A stretch of DNA of 64,000 nt from Lutimaribacter salitolerans (GCF_042677865.1 NZ_JBHUDD010000059.1:62001-126000); one strand, 5' to 3'; positions 16,536-25,429 are shown, counted from the first letter of the stretch. Notes: a model not told the origin generated them from the letters alone. Program-made: numbers and translations.

Positions 16536-16549
16536 TGACAGCGCTGTCA
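16536..16549. promoter_or_regulatory. LacI-type operator, perfect 14-bp palindrome
   Basis: TGACAGCGCTGTCA at 16536-16549 is fully symmetric with a central CG, the usual form of LacI-family operators. It lies in the divergent region between the regulator gene and denD. A weak TTGATT (16508-16513) and TCGATT (16531-16536) pair, 17 bases apart, would place the operator over the -10 and start site of the denD operon. No second copy was noticed. Confidence 0.72.
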
Positions 16550-16585
16550 TTCGATGCCAGCCTTGCCCCCGGAGGAGACCTGACT

Positions 16586-17569
16586 TTGCGCATCTTGGTG
16601 ACAGGAGCGGCCGGATTCATCGGCCAGATGGTGGTGCGCGCGCTTGCGCAGCGCGACGCCGTGATGCTGAACGGGCAGGAGCGGCGGATCGCGGCCATCC
16701 TTGCGACCGACATCGCGGATGCGCCGCTGGAAACGCTGGCTGCGCGGCACGACAGGGTGCATGCGCTGCCCGGGGCGCTGTCTGCGCCGGATATTCTGAC
16801 GCGCATTGCCGAAGACGCGCCCGATCTGGTGATCCATCTGGCGGCGGTGGTGTCGGGGCAGGCCGAGGCGGATTACGATCTTGGCATGGCGGTCAACATG
16901 CACTCGACCATCGACCTGATCAACGCCTGCCGCAACATGCGCAAACCTCCGGTGTTCCTGTTCTCGTCCTCGGTCGCGGTGTTTTCCTGCGCGGCCAATG
17001 ACACGATTTCCGAAGACACGACGCCTGCGCCGCGATCGTCCTACGGCACGCAAAAGATGATGGGGGAACTGCTGGTGCGCGATGCCACGCGCAAGGGGTT
17101 CATCCTGGGGCGCAGCCTGCGGTTTCCGACCATCTCGGTGCGGCCCGGTGCACCCAACAAGGCGGCCAGCAGTTTTGCCAGCGGCATCATCCGCGAGCCG
17201 CTGGCAGGGCAGGCGGCCATTCTGCCGGTCAGCCGCGATCTGCGCCTGCACTTGGCCTCGCCCGACCGGGCGCTGGCCTATACGATCCACGCCGCCGGGC
17301 TGTCGCAGCAGGACATCGGCCCCGATACCACGCTGACCCTGCCGGGCGTCACCGTGACTGCGGGCGCGATGATCGACACGCTGGCGCAGGTGGCCGGTGC
17401 GGATGTGGCCGCGCGCGTCAAGGTCGAGCATGACCCGGCGATCGAGGCCATCGTGGCCAGCTGGCCCGGCCAGATCCTGACGCCGCGCGCGCTGGCGCTG
17501 GGGTTTGAACCCGATACCGATTTTGCCGATCTGATCACGTCGCACATGCGGCGGATTGCGGCGGAATAA
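16586..17569 (+). CDS. denD: D-erythronate dehydrogenase (NAD-dependent epimerase/dehydratase family)
   Basis: 327 residues, extended SDR. The Rossmann loop VTGAAGFIG is at the N-terminus, VIHLAAVVSG follows, the catalytic Tyr/Lys is in YGTQKMMGELL, and FPTISVRPGAPNKAASSF is typical of the DenD subgroup. DenD oxidises D-erythronate at C2 with NAD to 2-oxo-tetronate. The start is TTG at 16586, nine bases after GGAGGA (16571-16576); an earlier TTG at 16535 lies inside the operator and has no binding site. It heads an operon with a TRAP transporter, LtnD, OtnK and OtnC, which is what supports the specific substrate. Confidence 0.82.
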   Translation: MRILVTGAAGFIGQMVVRALAQRDAVMLNGQERRIAAILATDIADAPLETLAARHDRVHALPGALSAPDILTRIAEDAPDLVIHLAAVVSGQAEADYDLGMAVNMHSTIDLINACRNMRKPPVFLFSSSVAVFSCAANDTISEDTTPAPRSSYGTQKMMGELLVRDATRKGFILGRSLRFPTISVRPGAPNKAASSFASGIIREPLAGQAAILPVSRDLRLHLASPDRALAYTIHAAGLSQQDIGPDTTLTLPGVTVTAGAMIDTLAQVAGADVAARVKVEHDPAIEAIVASWPGQILTPRALALGFEPDTDFADLITSHMRRIAAE

Positions 17570-17606
17570 CCAACAAAGTCTAACCAACGCTCATGGGAGG
17601 AGCATC

Positions 17607-18572
17607 ATGAAACATCTATTTACCGGATTTATCGCCGCTGCGGCGCTGGCAACTGGCGTTCAGGCGCAGCAGAACATCGTGGTCGGCCACGCCCTGTCGC
17701 CGGCATCGCATTACGGCGTAGGCGCTCAGGCGTTCATCGACACGCTGAACGAGCTGTCGGACGGGGCCTTTACCGGCGAGCAGGCACCCGCCGGCCAGCT
17801 GGGCGGCGAGCGCGACATGATCGAAGGGTTGCAGATCGGGTCGCTTGACCTGGTCGTTACCTCGACCGGGCCGCTGGGCAACTTCGTCCCCGAGGTGTTT
17901 GCCCTCGACCTGCCGTTCCTGTTCCGCGACTATGATCATGCCCGCACGGTGCTGGATGGCGAGATCGGTCAGGAGCTGCTGGACAAGATCGGCGAGAACA
18001 ACCTTGTCGGGCTGGCATGGTCCGAAAACGGGTTCCGCCATGTCACCAACTCGCAGCGCCCGGTGCGCACGCCCGAGGATCTGGCGGGGCTGAAACTGCG
18101 CACGATGGAAAACCGCGTGCACATGACCGCCTTCAGCGGCATGGGCGCCTCGCCGACGCCGATGGCGTTCCCCGAACTGTTCACCGCGATGCAGCAGGGC
18201 GTTGTCGACGGGCAGGAAAACCCCGTGACGGTGATCACCGCCGCCAAGTTCTGGGAAGTGCAGGATTACGTGTCGCTGACCGGCCATGTCTATTCGCCGG
18301 CGGTGGTTCTGGCCTCGCCGATCCTGTTTGACAGCCTGAGCGACGAAGAAAAGGGCTGGTTCATGGAAGCGGCCAAGGCATCCGCCGCAGCCACCCGCGC
18401 CGAGGTGAACCGTCTGGAAGAAGCCGGCGTTGCCCTGCTGATCGAGAACGGGATGGAAGTGATCACCGACATCGACAAGGCCCCGTTCGCGGCGCTGGCC
18501 GAGGCGTCCTATTCCGTCTATACGGACCAGTATGGTACGGAAATGGTCGATCGTATCAAAGCGGTCGAGTAA
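17607..18572 (+). CDS. dctP: TRAP transporter substrate-binding protein DctP (tetronate operon)
   Basis: 321 residues with a cleavable signal peptide (about 1-22, ending GVQAQ). DctP-family features are present: IVVGHALSPASHYGVGAQAF, GGERDMIEGLQIGSLDL and DLAGLKLRTMENRVH with the conserved carboxylate-binding arginine, then the VVDGQENPV motif. It binds the acid sugar in the periplasm. The ATG at 17607 is preceded by GGGAGGAG. A strong terminator separates it from dctQ and dctM, consistent with making more binding protein than permease. The ligand is inferred from the operon as erythronate/threonate. Confidence 0.9.
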   Translation: MKHLFTGFIAAAALATGVQAQQNIVVGHALSPASHYGVGAQAFIDTLNELSDGAFTGEQAPAGQLGGERDMIEGLQIGSLDLVVTSTGPLGNFVPEVFALDLPFLFRDYDHARTVLDGEIGQELLDKIGENNLVGLAWSENGFRHVTNSQRPVRTPEDLAGLKLRTMENRVHMTAFSGMGASPTPMAFPELFTAMQQGVVDGQENPVTVITAAKFWEVQDYVSLTGHVYSPAVVLASPILFDSLSDEEKGWFMEAAKASAAATRAEVNRLEEAGVALLIENGMEVITDIDKAPFAALAEASYSVYTDQYGTEMVDRIKAVE

Positions 18573-18591
18573 TCCCGATACCAAACGGCAG

Positions 18592-18619
18592 ACCGGCGCA
18601 TGACCTGCGCCGGTTTTTT
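18592..18619 (+). terminator. Intrinsic (partial) terminator between dctP and dctQ
   Basis: ACCGGCGCA at 18592-18600 pairs perfectly with TGCGCCGGT at 18606-18614 around a five-base loop, followed by five T. This is a textbook rho-independent terminator placed inside the operon, 20 bases after the dctP stop and 24 before dctQ. It would attenuate the downstream genes relative to dctP. Confidence 0.85.
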
Positions 18620-18642
18620 CATCGACCAGAGCGGAGGCCGGG

Positions 18643-19152
18643 ATGCGCGCATTCCTGCGACTTGAGGATTTCACGACCGGGCTTGCCCTGCGGCTTTCCA
18701 TCGGTTTTCTGGTGATCGCGGCCTCGCTGGCGCTGTTCCAGGTTGTCACGCGGTTCGTCTTTGCCAGCCCCTCGACATGGTCCGAGGTGATCACCCGATC
18801 CGCGATGATCTGGTCGGTGTTTCTGGGCGTCGCCGTCGCTTTCCGCCATGGGGCCATGATCTCGGTCGAGGTGATCCAGCAGGTGTTGCCGCCCCGCCTT
18901 GGGCTGGGCCTGTTCCTGACGGCCAACGCGCTGTCGGTGGTATTCTTCGCGATCCTGTTCTGGCAGGGCTGGGCAATGACACAACGGGTCATGCGGCAGA
19001 ACCTTGCCGCGCTGGATATTTCCATCGCATGGGTCTATGCGGCCCTGCCGGTGGGGTCGGTTTTCATCATCATCGCGGCGATTGCCTGCATGATCCGGGG
19101 CGCGCAGGGCGACTGGCTGTCCGAGCGCACGCGCAAGGGGCTTGAGGAATGA
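18643..19152 (+). CDS. dctQ: TRAP transporter small permease DctQ
   Basis: 169 residues with four hydrophobic segments (about 18-38, 50-68, 88-108 and 125-147), the DctQ topology. RFVFASPSTWSEVITR is the typical family stretch after the first segment. It pairs with DctM in the inner membrane to use the sodium gradient for uptake. The gene begins after the internal terminator, and its stop overlaps the dctM start (ATGA). Confidence 0.9.
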   Translation: MRAFLRLEDFTTGLALRLSIGFLVIAASLALFQVVTRFVFASPSTWSEVITRSAMIWSVFLGVAVAFRHGAMISVEVIQQVLPPRLGLGLFLTANALSVVFFAILFWQGWAMTQRVMRQNLAALDISIAWVYAALPVGSVFIIIAAIACMIRGAQGDWLSERTRKGLEE

Positions 19153-20429
19153 ACACCGCATTGGGCCTGTCGCTGGCGATCCTGTTCCTGATGGGCGTGC
19201 CGATTGCCGTGGCCATCGGCCTTGCCTCGATCATCGGCATCGAGGCGCATGGTCGCCTGCCGCTGTTGCTGGTGGCGCAACGCATGTTCACCGGCATCGA
19301 CAGCTTTCCGCTGATGGCGATTCCGTTGTTCATCCTTGCGGGCAACCTGATGTCGGCAGGGGGCATCTCGCACCGGCTGGTGGAGCTGGCGAAATCCATG
19401 GTGGGCGGCATTCAGGGCGGGCTGGCCTGTTCCTGCGTGCTGACCTGCATGATGTTTGCCAGCGTTTCGGGCTCCAGCGTGGCGACGACCTTTGCGATCG
19501 GGGCCATCCTGATCCCGGCGATGGTCAAGCATGGGTATCCCAAACCGATGGCCGCCTCGATCCAGGCCAGTTCGGCCGAGCTGGGCGTTCTGATCCCGCC
19601 ATCTATTCCGCTGATCCTGTATGGCGTGTCCACCGACACCTCGATCGGCAAGCTGTTCATCGCCGGGATCGGTCCGGGGCTGCTGGTGGCCACCTGCCTG
19701 ATGATGCTGGTGCTTGTGCTGTGCCGGGTGCGCGGCATCGGTATGCGCGACGGCGAGGACCGGTCGAGCCTTGGGCGCGCGGGTCTGAATGCCTTGCCCG
19801 CGCTGCTGGTGCCCTTTGTGATCCTGGGCGGCATCTATTCGGGCATCTTCACCCCGACCGAGGCCAGCGCCGTCGCCGTGGCCGCTGCCCTGATCGTCGG
19901 CATGGGCATGTACCGCGAGCTGAAATTCAACATGCTGCCCGGCATCCTGAAACAGACGGTCATCGCCACCTCGGCGATCATGATCATCATCGCGGCGGCA
20001 TCGCTGTTTTCCTTCCTGATCACCCGGTCCGGCCTGCCGAACGAGATCGCGGCATGGTTCAAGGACGTGTTCGAAAGCCGCATCGCGTTTCTGCTGGCGG
20101 TGAACGTGCTGCTGCTGATCGTGGGCATGTTCATCGAGACCTCGGCGGCGATCCTTGTGCTGGCCCCGATCCTGACACCCATCGCCATCGTCTATGGCGT
20201 CGATCCGGTGCATTTCGGGCTGATCATCGTGGTCAACCTGGCGCTTGGGATGATCACGCCGCCGCTGGGGGTGAACCTGTTTGCCGCCTGCGCCGTGGCG
20301 AAACTGTCGGTGGACAAGATCATCCCGCATCTGATCTGGTTCGTGCTGACCGTGTTCGGCGCGCTGATGATCATCACCTACGTGCCCGCCATCACGCTCT
20401 GGCCGGTCGAACTCGTGTTTGGAAACTGA
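19149..20429 (+). CDS. dctM: TRAP transporter large permease DctM
   Basis: 426 residues, full length, with about twelve membrane segments. Family motifs are visible: GLASIIGIEAHGRL, FPLMAIPLFILAGNLM, SGSSVATTFAIG and ITPPLGVNLFAAC. It is the transport subunit of the Na+-coupled importer with DctP and DctQ. It overlaps dctQ by four bases and is followed one base later by ltnD, so transport and catabolism are cotranscribed. Confidence 0.93.
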   Translation: MNTALGLSLAILFLMGVPIAVAIGLASIIGIEAHGRLPLLLVAQRMFTGIDSFPLMAIPLFILAGNLMSAGGISHRLVELAKSMVGGIQGGLACSCVLTCMMFASVSGSSVATTFAIGAILIPAMVKHGYPKPMAASIQASSAELGVLIPPSIPLILYGVSTDTSIGKLFIAGIGPGLLVATCLMMLVLVLCRVRGIGMRDGEDRSSLGRAGLNALPALLVPFVILGGIYSGIFTPTEASAVAVAAALIVGMGMYRELKFNMLPGILKQTVIATSAIMIIIAAASLFSFLITRSGLPNEIAAWFKDVFESRIAFLLAVNVLLLIVGMFIETSAAILVLAPILTPIAIVYGVDPVHFGLIIVVNLALGMITPPLGVNLFAACAVAKLSVDKIIPHLIWFVLTVFGALMIITYVPAITLWPVELVFGN

Positions 20430-20430
20430 C

Positions 20431-21318
20431 ATGGCTGTCGTGCATGTGATCGGGCTGGGCTCGATGGGTCTGGGGATGGCGTTGTCGCTGGTGCGTGCGG
20501 GTCACGCGGTGCACGGGCTGGACCTGAACGAAGGGCAGGTGACGCGGCTGACCGAGGCCGGCGGCCATGCCCTGAGCACGTCATCACCGCAGGCCGATGC
20601 GCTGGTCTGCGTCGTGCTGAACGCCGAGCAGACGCAGGCGGCGCTGTTCGGCCCTGACGGCTGGGCCGGGCATCTGAAGCCGGGTGGCACAATCGTTTCC
20701 TGCGCAACCGTGGCGCCCGATTTCGCGCGCGAAATGGAAGCGCTGGCCCTGGCGCGCGGTCTGCACTATCTGGACGCGCCGATTTCCGGCGGCTCGGTCC
20801 GTGCGGCCGAGGGCGCGCTGTCGGTCATGGCATCGGGCACGCCTGCCGCCTTTGACGGTGCGGCGCCGGTTCTGGAGGCGATTGCGCAGACCGTGCACTG
20901 GCTGGGCGATCACGCCGGGCCAGGATCGGCGATGAAGGCGGTGAACCAGTTGCTGGCCGGTGTGCATATCGCCGCCATGGGCGAGGCGCTGGGGCTGGCC
21001 ACATCGCAGGGGCTGGATCTGGCCCGCGTGCTGGAGGTGATCCGCGTGTCCGCCGGGACTTCGTGGATGTTCGAGAACCGCGCGCCGCATGTGATCGAGG
21101 CCGATTACACCCCACGTTCGACCATCAACATCTGGCCCAAGGATCTGGGCATCGTCACCGACATTGCCGCCGGTGCAAACCTGCCGCTGCCCCTGACGGA
21201 AACCGCGCTGGCACAGTATCGCGCGGCGGCCGAGGCGGGTCTGGGCCAACAGGATGACGCCGCGATCACCAGATTGATCGCATCCCGCGCGGGGCTGAAG
21301 CTGCCGGGGGATAGGTGA
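20431..21318 (+). CDS. ltnD: L-threonate dehydrogenase (3-hydroxyisobutyrate dehydrogenase family)
   Basis: 295 residues of the beta-hydroxyacid dehydrogenase family. It has HVIGLGSMGLGMALSL (NAD loop), the DAPISGGSVRAAEGAL substrate motif, and AMKAVNQLL with the catalytic lysine. LtnD oxidises L-threonate at C2 to 2-oxo-tetronate. The start is the ATG at 20431. The substrate assignment relies on position directly before otnK and otnC; a generic family member in isolation would only be called a 3-hydroxyisobutyrate dehydrogenase. The stop overlaps the otnK start. Confidence 0.82.
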   Translation: MAVVHVIGLGSMGLGMALSLVRAGHAVHGLDLNEGQVTRLTEAGGHALSTSSPQADALVCVVLNAEQTQAALFGPDGWAGHLKPGGTIVSCATVAPDFAREMEALALARGLHYLDAPISGGSVRAAEGALSVMASGTPAAFDGAAPVLEAIAQTVHWLGDHAGPGSAMKAVNQLLAGVHIAAMGEALGLATSQGLDLARVLEVIRVSAGTSWMFENRAPHVIEADYTPRSTINIWPKDLGIVTDIAAGANLPLPLTETALAQYRAAAEAGLGQQDDAAITRLIASRAGLKLPGDR

Positions 21319-22571
21319 TGCTTCTGGGCTGTATAGGGGATGATTTCACCGGCTCGTCCGATCTGGGCAACACGCTGACCAAGGCGGGTATGCGCGTGAC
21401 GCAATACGTGGGCGTGCCCGATGCGCCCGCGGCGGATGATGTCGAGGCGGGGATTGTCGCGCTGAAATCCCGCTCGATCCCCGTGGCCGACGCGGTGGCG
21501 CAATCGCTGGCCGCGCTGGCGTGGCTGCGCGATCAGGGCTGTCGGCAGTTCCTGTTCAAATACTGCTCGACCTTCGATTCACTGCCGACGGGCAATATCG
21601 GCCCCGTGGCCGAGGCGCTGGCCGATGCGCTGGACGCCCGGCAGGTGCTGGTGTGCCCGGCGTTTCCGGCAACCGGGCGCTCGGTCTATCAGGGGCATCT
21701 GTTCGTGGCCGACCGGCTGCTGAGCGAGAGCGGCATGCAGACCCATCCTCTGACGCCGATGACCGACCCGGACATTCGCCGCTGGCTGGGCCATCAGATC
21801 ACCGGAACCGTGGGCCATATCCCCGCGCAGGTGGTGATGCAGGGTGCCGACATCACGCGCATCCGGATGCTGGCCGAGGATGCGGCGGGCCATCGACTGC
21901 TGGTGGCGGATGCGATCACCGATGACGATCTGGTCACGCTGGGCCGGGCCGCCGCCGATCTGCCACTGATCACCGGCGGGTCGGGCATTGCGATGGGTCT
22001 GCCGGAAAATTTCCGCGCCAGCGGGCTGTTGTCGGCCACACCATCGGGATGGACCGGGCAGGCCGGGCCGGCGGTGATCCTGTCCGGCTCATGCTCGGAT
22101 GCGACGCGCGCGCAGGTCGCGCGGTATGCGGATCACAACGCCGCGCGCGAGGTGACGGCGGATCAGGTCATGTCGGGGGCCATCACCGCGCAGGCGCTGG
22201 CCGATTGGGCGCTGGGGCAGGGCGGTGCGCCGCTGATCTATACCTCGGCCGATCCGGCGGTCGTGGCCGATGCGCAGGCAAGATGCGGCAGAGAGGTTGT
22301 CGCCACCCGGATCGAGGCGCTGTTTGCCGATCTGGCCCGCGCGCTTGTGGATGCGGGCGTGACCCGGCTGATCAGCGCGGGCGGCGAAACCTCGGGTGCG
22401 GTGGTGGGCGGGCTGGGCCTGTCGGCCTTGCAGATCGGACCCGAGATCGCGCCCGGCGTGCCGATGATCCGCGCCTCTGACAGGCTGGTTCTGGCGTTGA
22501 AATCGGGCAACTTCGGCGGGCCTGATTTCTTTGCCCGTGCGGTTGCGATGATGGAAGGGGCCGATGCATGA
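21318..22571 (+). CDS. otnK: 3-oxo-tetronate kinase OtnK (DUF1537 family)
   Basis: 417 residues. The N-terminal acid-sugar-binding domain opens with LLGCIGDDFTGSSDLGNTL. The C-terminal nucleotide-binding domain carries ITGGSGIAMGLP, SCSDATRAQVA and LISAGGETSGAVVGGL, the DUF1537 glycine motif. It phosphorylates 3-oxo-tetronate at O4 with ATP. I prefer the ATG at 21318 over the GTG at 21315; both overlap the ltnD stop. The next gene, otnC, overlaps its end. This gene order is known from DUF1537 catabolic clusters. Confidence 0.92.
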   Translation: MLLGCIGDDFTGSSDLGNTLTKAGMRVTQYVGVPDAPAADDVEAGIVALKSRSIPVADAVAQSLAALAWLRDQGCRQFLFKYCSTFDSLPTGNIGPVAEALADALDARQVLVCPAFPATGRSVYQGHLFVADRLLSESGMQTHPLTPMTDPDIRRWLGHQITGTVGHIPAQVVMQGADITRIRMLAEDAAGHRLLVADAITDDDLVTLGRAAADLPLITGGSGIAMGLPENFRASGLLSATPSGWTGQAGPAVILSGSCSDATRAQVARYADHNAAREVTADQVMSGAITAQALADWALGQGGAPLIYTSADPAVVADAQARCGREVVATRIEALFADLARALVDAGVTRLISAGGETSGAVVGGLGLSALQIGPEIAPGVPMIRASDRLVLALKSGNFGGPDFFARAVAMMEGADA

Positions 22572-23212
22572 GCGACGCGAAGCTGCGCGAGGATATCTGT
22601 TTCTGGGCCGCGTCGATGTTCAATCGTGGCCTGACCGGCGGGGCCTCGGGCAACATCTCGGTCCGCACGCCGGATGGCGGGCTGCTGGTCACGCCCACGG
22701 GGTCCAGCATGGGGCGGCTTGATCCCGCGCGGCTGTCGCGGTTCGACGCGGATGGGCGGCACATCGGGGGCGACGCGCCGACCAAGGAAATGCCGCTGCA
22801 TGCGGCGTTCTACGAAACGCGCACCGGCACGGGGGCTGTGGTGCACCTGCACTCGACCCATTCGGTGGCCCTGTCGATGCTGCCCGACACCGACCCGGAC
22901 AACGCGCTGCCGCCGCTGACGCCCTATGCCGTGATGCGCGTGGGCAAGGTGGCGCTGCTGCCGTTCTTTCTGCCCGGCGATGCAGCCATGGGCGACGCGC
23001 TGCGCGGGCTGGGCGGCAAACGCGCGGCGGTGCTGCTGGCCAATCACGGGCCAGTGGTGGCGTCAAAGGATTTGGAGGCCGCGGTTTTTGCGATGGAAGA
23101 GCTGGAAGAGACCGCGAAACTGGCGCTGCTGCTGCGCGGCCACACTCCGCGCGCGCTGACGCAGGCGCAGATCGGGGTGCTGGTTCAGAAGTTCGATCTG
23201 GACTGGGATTGA
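22568..23212 (+). CDS. otnC: 3-oxo-tetronate 4-phosphate decarboxylase OtnC
   Basis: 214 residues of the class II aldolase/fuculose-phosphate aldolase fold. Zinc ligands are in VVHLHSTHS and ANHGPVV. SGNISVRTPDGG is the N-terminal phosphate/substrate motif and PTKEMPLH holds the catalytic glutamate. It converts 3-oxo-tetronate 4-phosphate to dihydroxyacetone phosphate and CO2, linking the pathway to glycolysis. It overlaps otnK by ATGA and is the last gene of the operon. Confidence 0.9.
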   Translation: MSDAKLREDICFWAASMFNRGLTGGASGNISVRTPDGGLLVTPTGSSMGRLDPARLSRFDADGRHIGGDAPTKEMPLHAAFYETRTGTGAVVHLHSTHSVALSMLPDTDPDNALPPLTPYAVMRVGKVALLPFFLPGDAAMGDALRGLGGKRAAVLLANHGPVVASKDLEAAVFAMEELEETAKLALLLRGHTPRALTQAQIGVLVQKFDLDWD

Positions 23213-23265
23213 TACGGTTCAGGCGACGCCGCTTTCCACGATCGTCTGTCCATGTTCCCCGCCGC

Positions 23266-24012
23266 TCAGGCCTTTCCCTTTGACACCGGCAGGCGGCGCC
23301 CGTCACTGCGGCGCAGGTCGTGGACCTTTTTGAGGGTCTGCATGTTGTCGCGCGAGCTGCGCACATGGGCGCGGGCGGCCTGTGCTGCGGCGACCGGATC
23401 GCGGGCGATCAGCGCGTCGATGATCGCGCGGTGTTCCGTCACGGTATCGGCCGACACGTCGATCCAGCGCACCTCAAGCCAGAGCGCAAGGCGCAACTGG
23501 TCATACACCCGCTCGCTGAATTCCGACAGGGCGCGGTTGCCGGTGATCTCAAGGATCATCTCGTGCACCAGCAGGCCCAGTTTCAGCTCGCGGGCATAGG
23601 TTTCGGCGTCTCGCTGGGTGCGCGTGGCCAGTGCCTCGATCTCGGCCATGACGGCGCGCAGGCGGTCCAGATCGGCCGGGGTCGCGACGGTGGCGGCGAT
23701 CTCGGCGGCGATGCCGTCCAGACCTTCGCGCACGATCAGCAAGTCGCACACGTCGTCGATGTCCAGATTGGCGACGGAATAGCCGATGTTGGGCTCGCTT
23801 GCGACCAGACCTTCACGCTCCAGCCGGTTGAACGCCTCGCGCAGCGGCGTGCGGCCCAGATCGAAATCGCGCATCACGCGCACCTCGGACAGGCGTTCGC
23901 CCCGTTGCAGAACCCCGTTCAGGATCGCGGATTTCAGCGTTTCATAGGCGCGCTGACGTTCCGTACCGCGCCGTACGGGTGCCTGCGGCTTGCTGTTTCC
24001 GGCATCCGTCAT
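23266..24012 (-). CDS. GntR-family regulator (FCD subfamily) of the amino-acid ABC operon
   Basis: 248 residues. A winged helix-turn-helix covers about residues 18-80 (AYETLKSAILNGVLQRGERL, RTPLREAFNRLEREGLV). An all-helical FCD ligand domain follows, with metal-binding histidine and aspartate candidates in LVHEMILEITGN and EHRAIIDALIARD. Its ATG overlaps the stop of the upstream permease gene (24009-24011), so it is translated together with the transporter rather than with the convergent otnC. It probably controls that transporter; the ligand is unknown. Confidence 0.87.
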   Translation of the reverse strand: MTDAGNSKPQAPVRRGTERQRAYETLKSAILNGVLQRGERLSEVRVMRDFDLGRTPLREAFNRLEREGLVASEPNIGYSVANLDIDDVCDLLIVREGLDGIAAEIAATVATPADLDRLRAVMAEIEALATRTQRDAETYARELKLGLLVHEMILEITGNRALSEFSERVYDQLRLALWLEVRWIDVSADTVTEHRAIIDALIARDPVAAAQAARAHVRSSRDNMQTLKKVHDLRRSDGRRLPVSKGKA

Positions 24013-24737
24013 TTCATCAATCCCATCGGGGCTATCGACCGTTTCGGCGCATCGAAGGTGTGATAGCGGTTCAGCCGAACCTCGATCCGCTTGGCCACAA
24101 GTATAAAGCCGTAGACGATGATCAGATAGAACAAAGCCGCGAGGCTGAAGGATTCATAAAAGCTCAGATCGCGCGACCCGATCTTGCGGGCGACCCCGGT
24201 GATGTCCATGACGGTGATGATCGACACCAGTGACGTCGCCTGGATCTGATACACCACCTCGTTGGTATAGGCGGGCCAGGACAGGCGCAGCGCGCGGGGC
24301 AGCACGATCAGGCGCAGCCGCGCGCGAAACCGCAGGCCAAGCGCCTTGGCGGCCTCGATCTCGCCCTTGGGGATGGACTGAATCGCGCCGCGCAGGATCT
24401 CGGACGTATAGGCGACGGTGTTCAGCGTCAGGCTGAGCAGCGCGCAGAACATCGGCTCGCGAAAGAACTGCCACAAGCCCACAGAGTCCAGCGCGGGCCG
24501 GAACTGACCGCTGCCATAGTAGATCAGGAATATCTGCGCCAGCAGCGGCGTGCCGCGAAAGAAGAACACATAGGCCGTCGACAGGGCGAACAGCACCCTG
24601 ATTTCCGAAAGCCGCATCAGCGCCAGCGGCACCGCAAATACAAACCCGATCGAGCAGCTGAACAGCGCCAGTTGCGCCGTGATCCACGCGCCTTGCAGAT
24701 AAAGCGGCAGGTTCTGTTGCACGAAGTCCAGCATCAC
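24009..24737 (-). CDS. Polar amino-acid ABC transporter permease (HisM-like)
   Basis: 242 residues with about five membrane segments. FRGTPLLAQIFLIYYG is the family's N-terminal signature, and AAKALGLRFRARLRLIVLPRAL is the EAA loop that contacts the ATPase. It forms the inner-membrane channel with the permease encoded just upstream. The genes overlap by four bases. No ATP-binding subunit is encoded in this cluster. Confidence 0.88.
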   Translation of the reverse strand: MMLDFVQQNLPLYLQGAWITAQLALFSCSIGFVFAVPLALMRLSEIRVLFALSTAYVFFFRGTPLLAQIFLIYYGSGQFRPALDSVGLWQFFREPMFCALLSLTLNTVAYTSEILRGAIQSIPKGEIEAAKALGLRFRARLRLIVLPRALRLSWPAYTNEVVYQIQATSLVSIITVMDITGVARKIGSRDLSFYESFSLAALFYLIIVYGFILVAKRIEVRLNRYHTFDAPKRSIAPMGLMK

Positions 24738-25429
24738 AACGCCCCCGCGCCAATGCCGCGCGCGGCCCAGCGTTCAATCCGCGCCTGCGCCAGCATCGAA
24801 ATGCCGGTGATCACCAGATACAGCACGCAGGCAGAGAAAAAGAAGGTGAAGGGCGAGCGCGTCGCGCGCGCCGCGATATCGGCGTTGCGCATCAGTTCCG
24901 GCAACTGGATGATCGAAATCAGCGCCGTTGCCTTGACCAGCACCATCCAGACATTGCCCAGACCGGGCAGGGCAAAGCGCACCATTTGCGGCAGGATCAC
25001 CTTGCGAAAGCTCAGCCAGCGCGACAGGCCAAGCGCATTGGCGGCGTCATGCTGGCCGGTGGGCACGGCCAGATAGGCGGCGCGATACACCTCGCAGGCA
25101 AATGCGCCATAGATCAGGGTCAGCGTGCCGATCCCGGCGACAAACGGGTTGATGGCCAGATCCACATCCATCCCGGCGCTGGTGAACGTGTCCTGCACAA
25201 GCGTTGGCAGCCCGTAATAGATCAGCAACAGCAGCACCAGTTCCGGCACACCGCGCACGATCGTGGTGTAGACCTCCAGCAAGATGCGCAGCACGCGCGG
25301 CAGGAACAGCTTGCCCGCCGCCGCGGCCAGACCCACGATCAGTGCCCCCAGCATCGAGGCCAGGGCCACGCCGATGGTCATGGCCAGACCGTCCAGCAGC
25401 AGGGGGCCGTATCCCTGAAAATCGGGCAT
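24734..25429 (-). CDS. Polar amino-acid ABC transporter permease (HisQ-like)
   Basis: 231 residues with five membrane segments. TTIVRGVPELVLLLLIYYG and the EAA loop AANALGLSRWLSFRKVILP are typical of the histidine/lysine/arginine family. It partners the HisM-like permease, whose start overlaps its stop. It lies 74 bases downstream of the binding-protein gene. The substrate class is inferred from the binding protein. Confidence 0.88.
   Translation of the reverse strand: MPDFQGYGPLLLDGLAMTIGVALASMLGALIVGLAAAAGKLFLPRVLRILLEVYTTIVRGVPELVLLLLIYYGLPTLVQDTFTSAGMDVDLAINPFVAGIGTLTLIYGAFACEVYRAAYLAVPTGQHDAANALGLSRWLSFRKVILPQMVRFALPGLGNVWMVLVKATALISIIQLPELMRNADIAARATRSPFTFFFSACVLYLVITGISMLAQARIERWAARGIGAGAL

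Noticed and set aside
16535..16585. TTG at 16535 as the denD start
   Set aside because: It lies inside the operator palindrome and has no ribosome binding site. The TTG at 16586 follows GGAGGA and begins at the normal Rossmann N-terminus.
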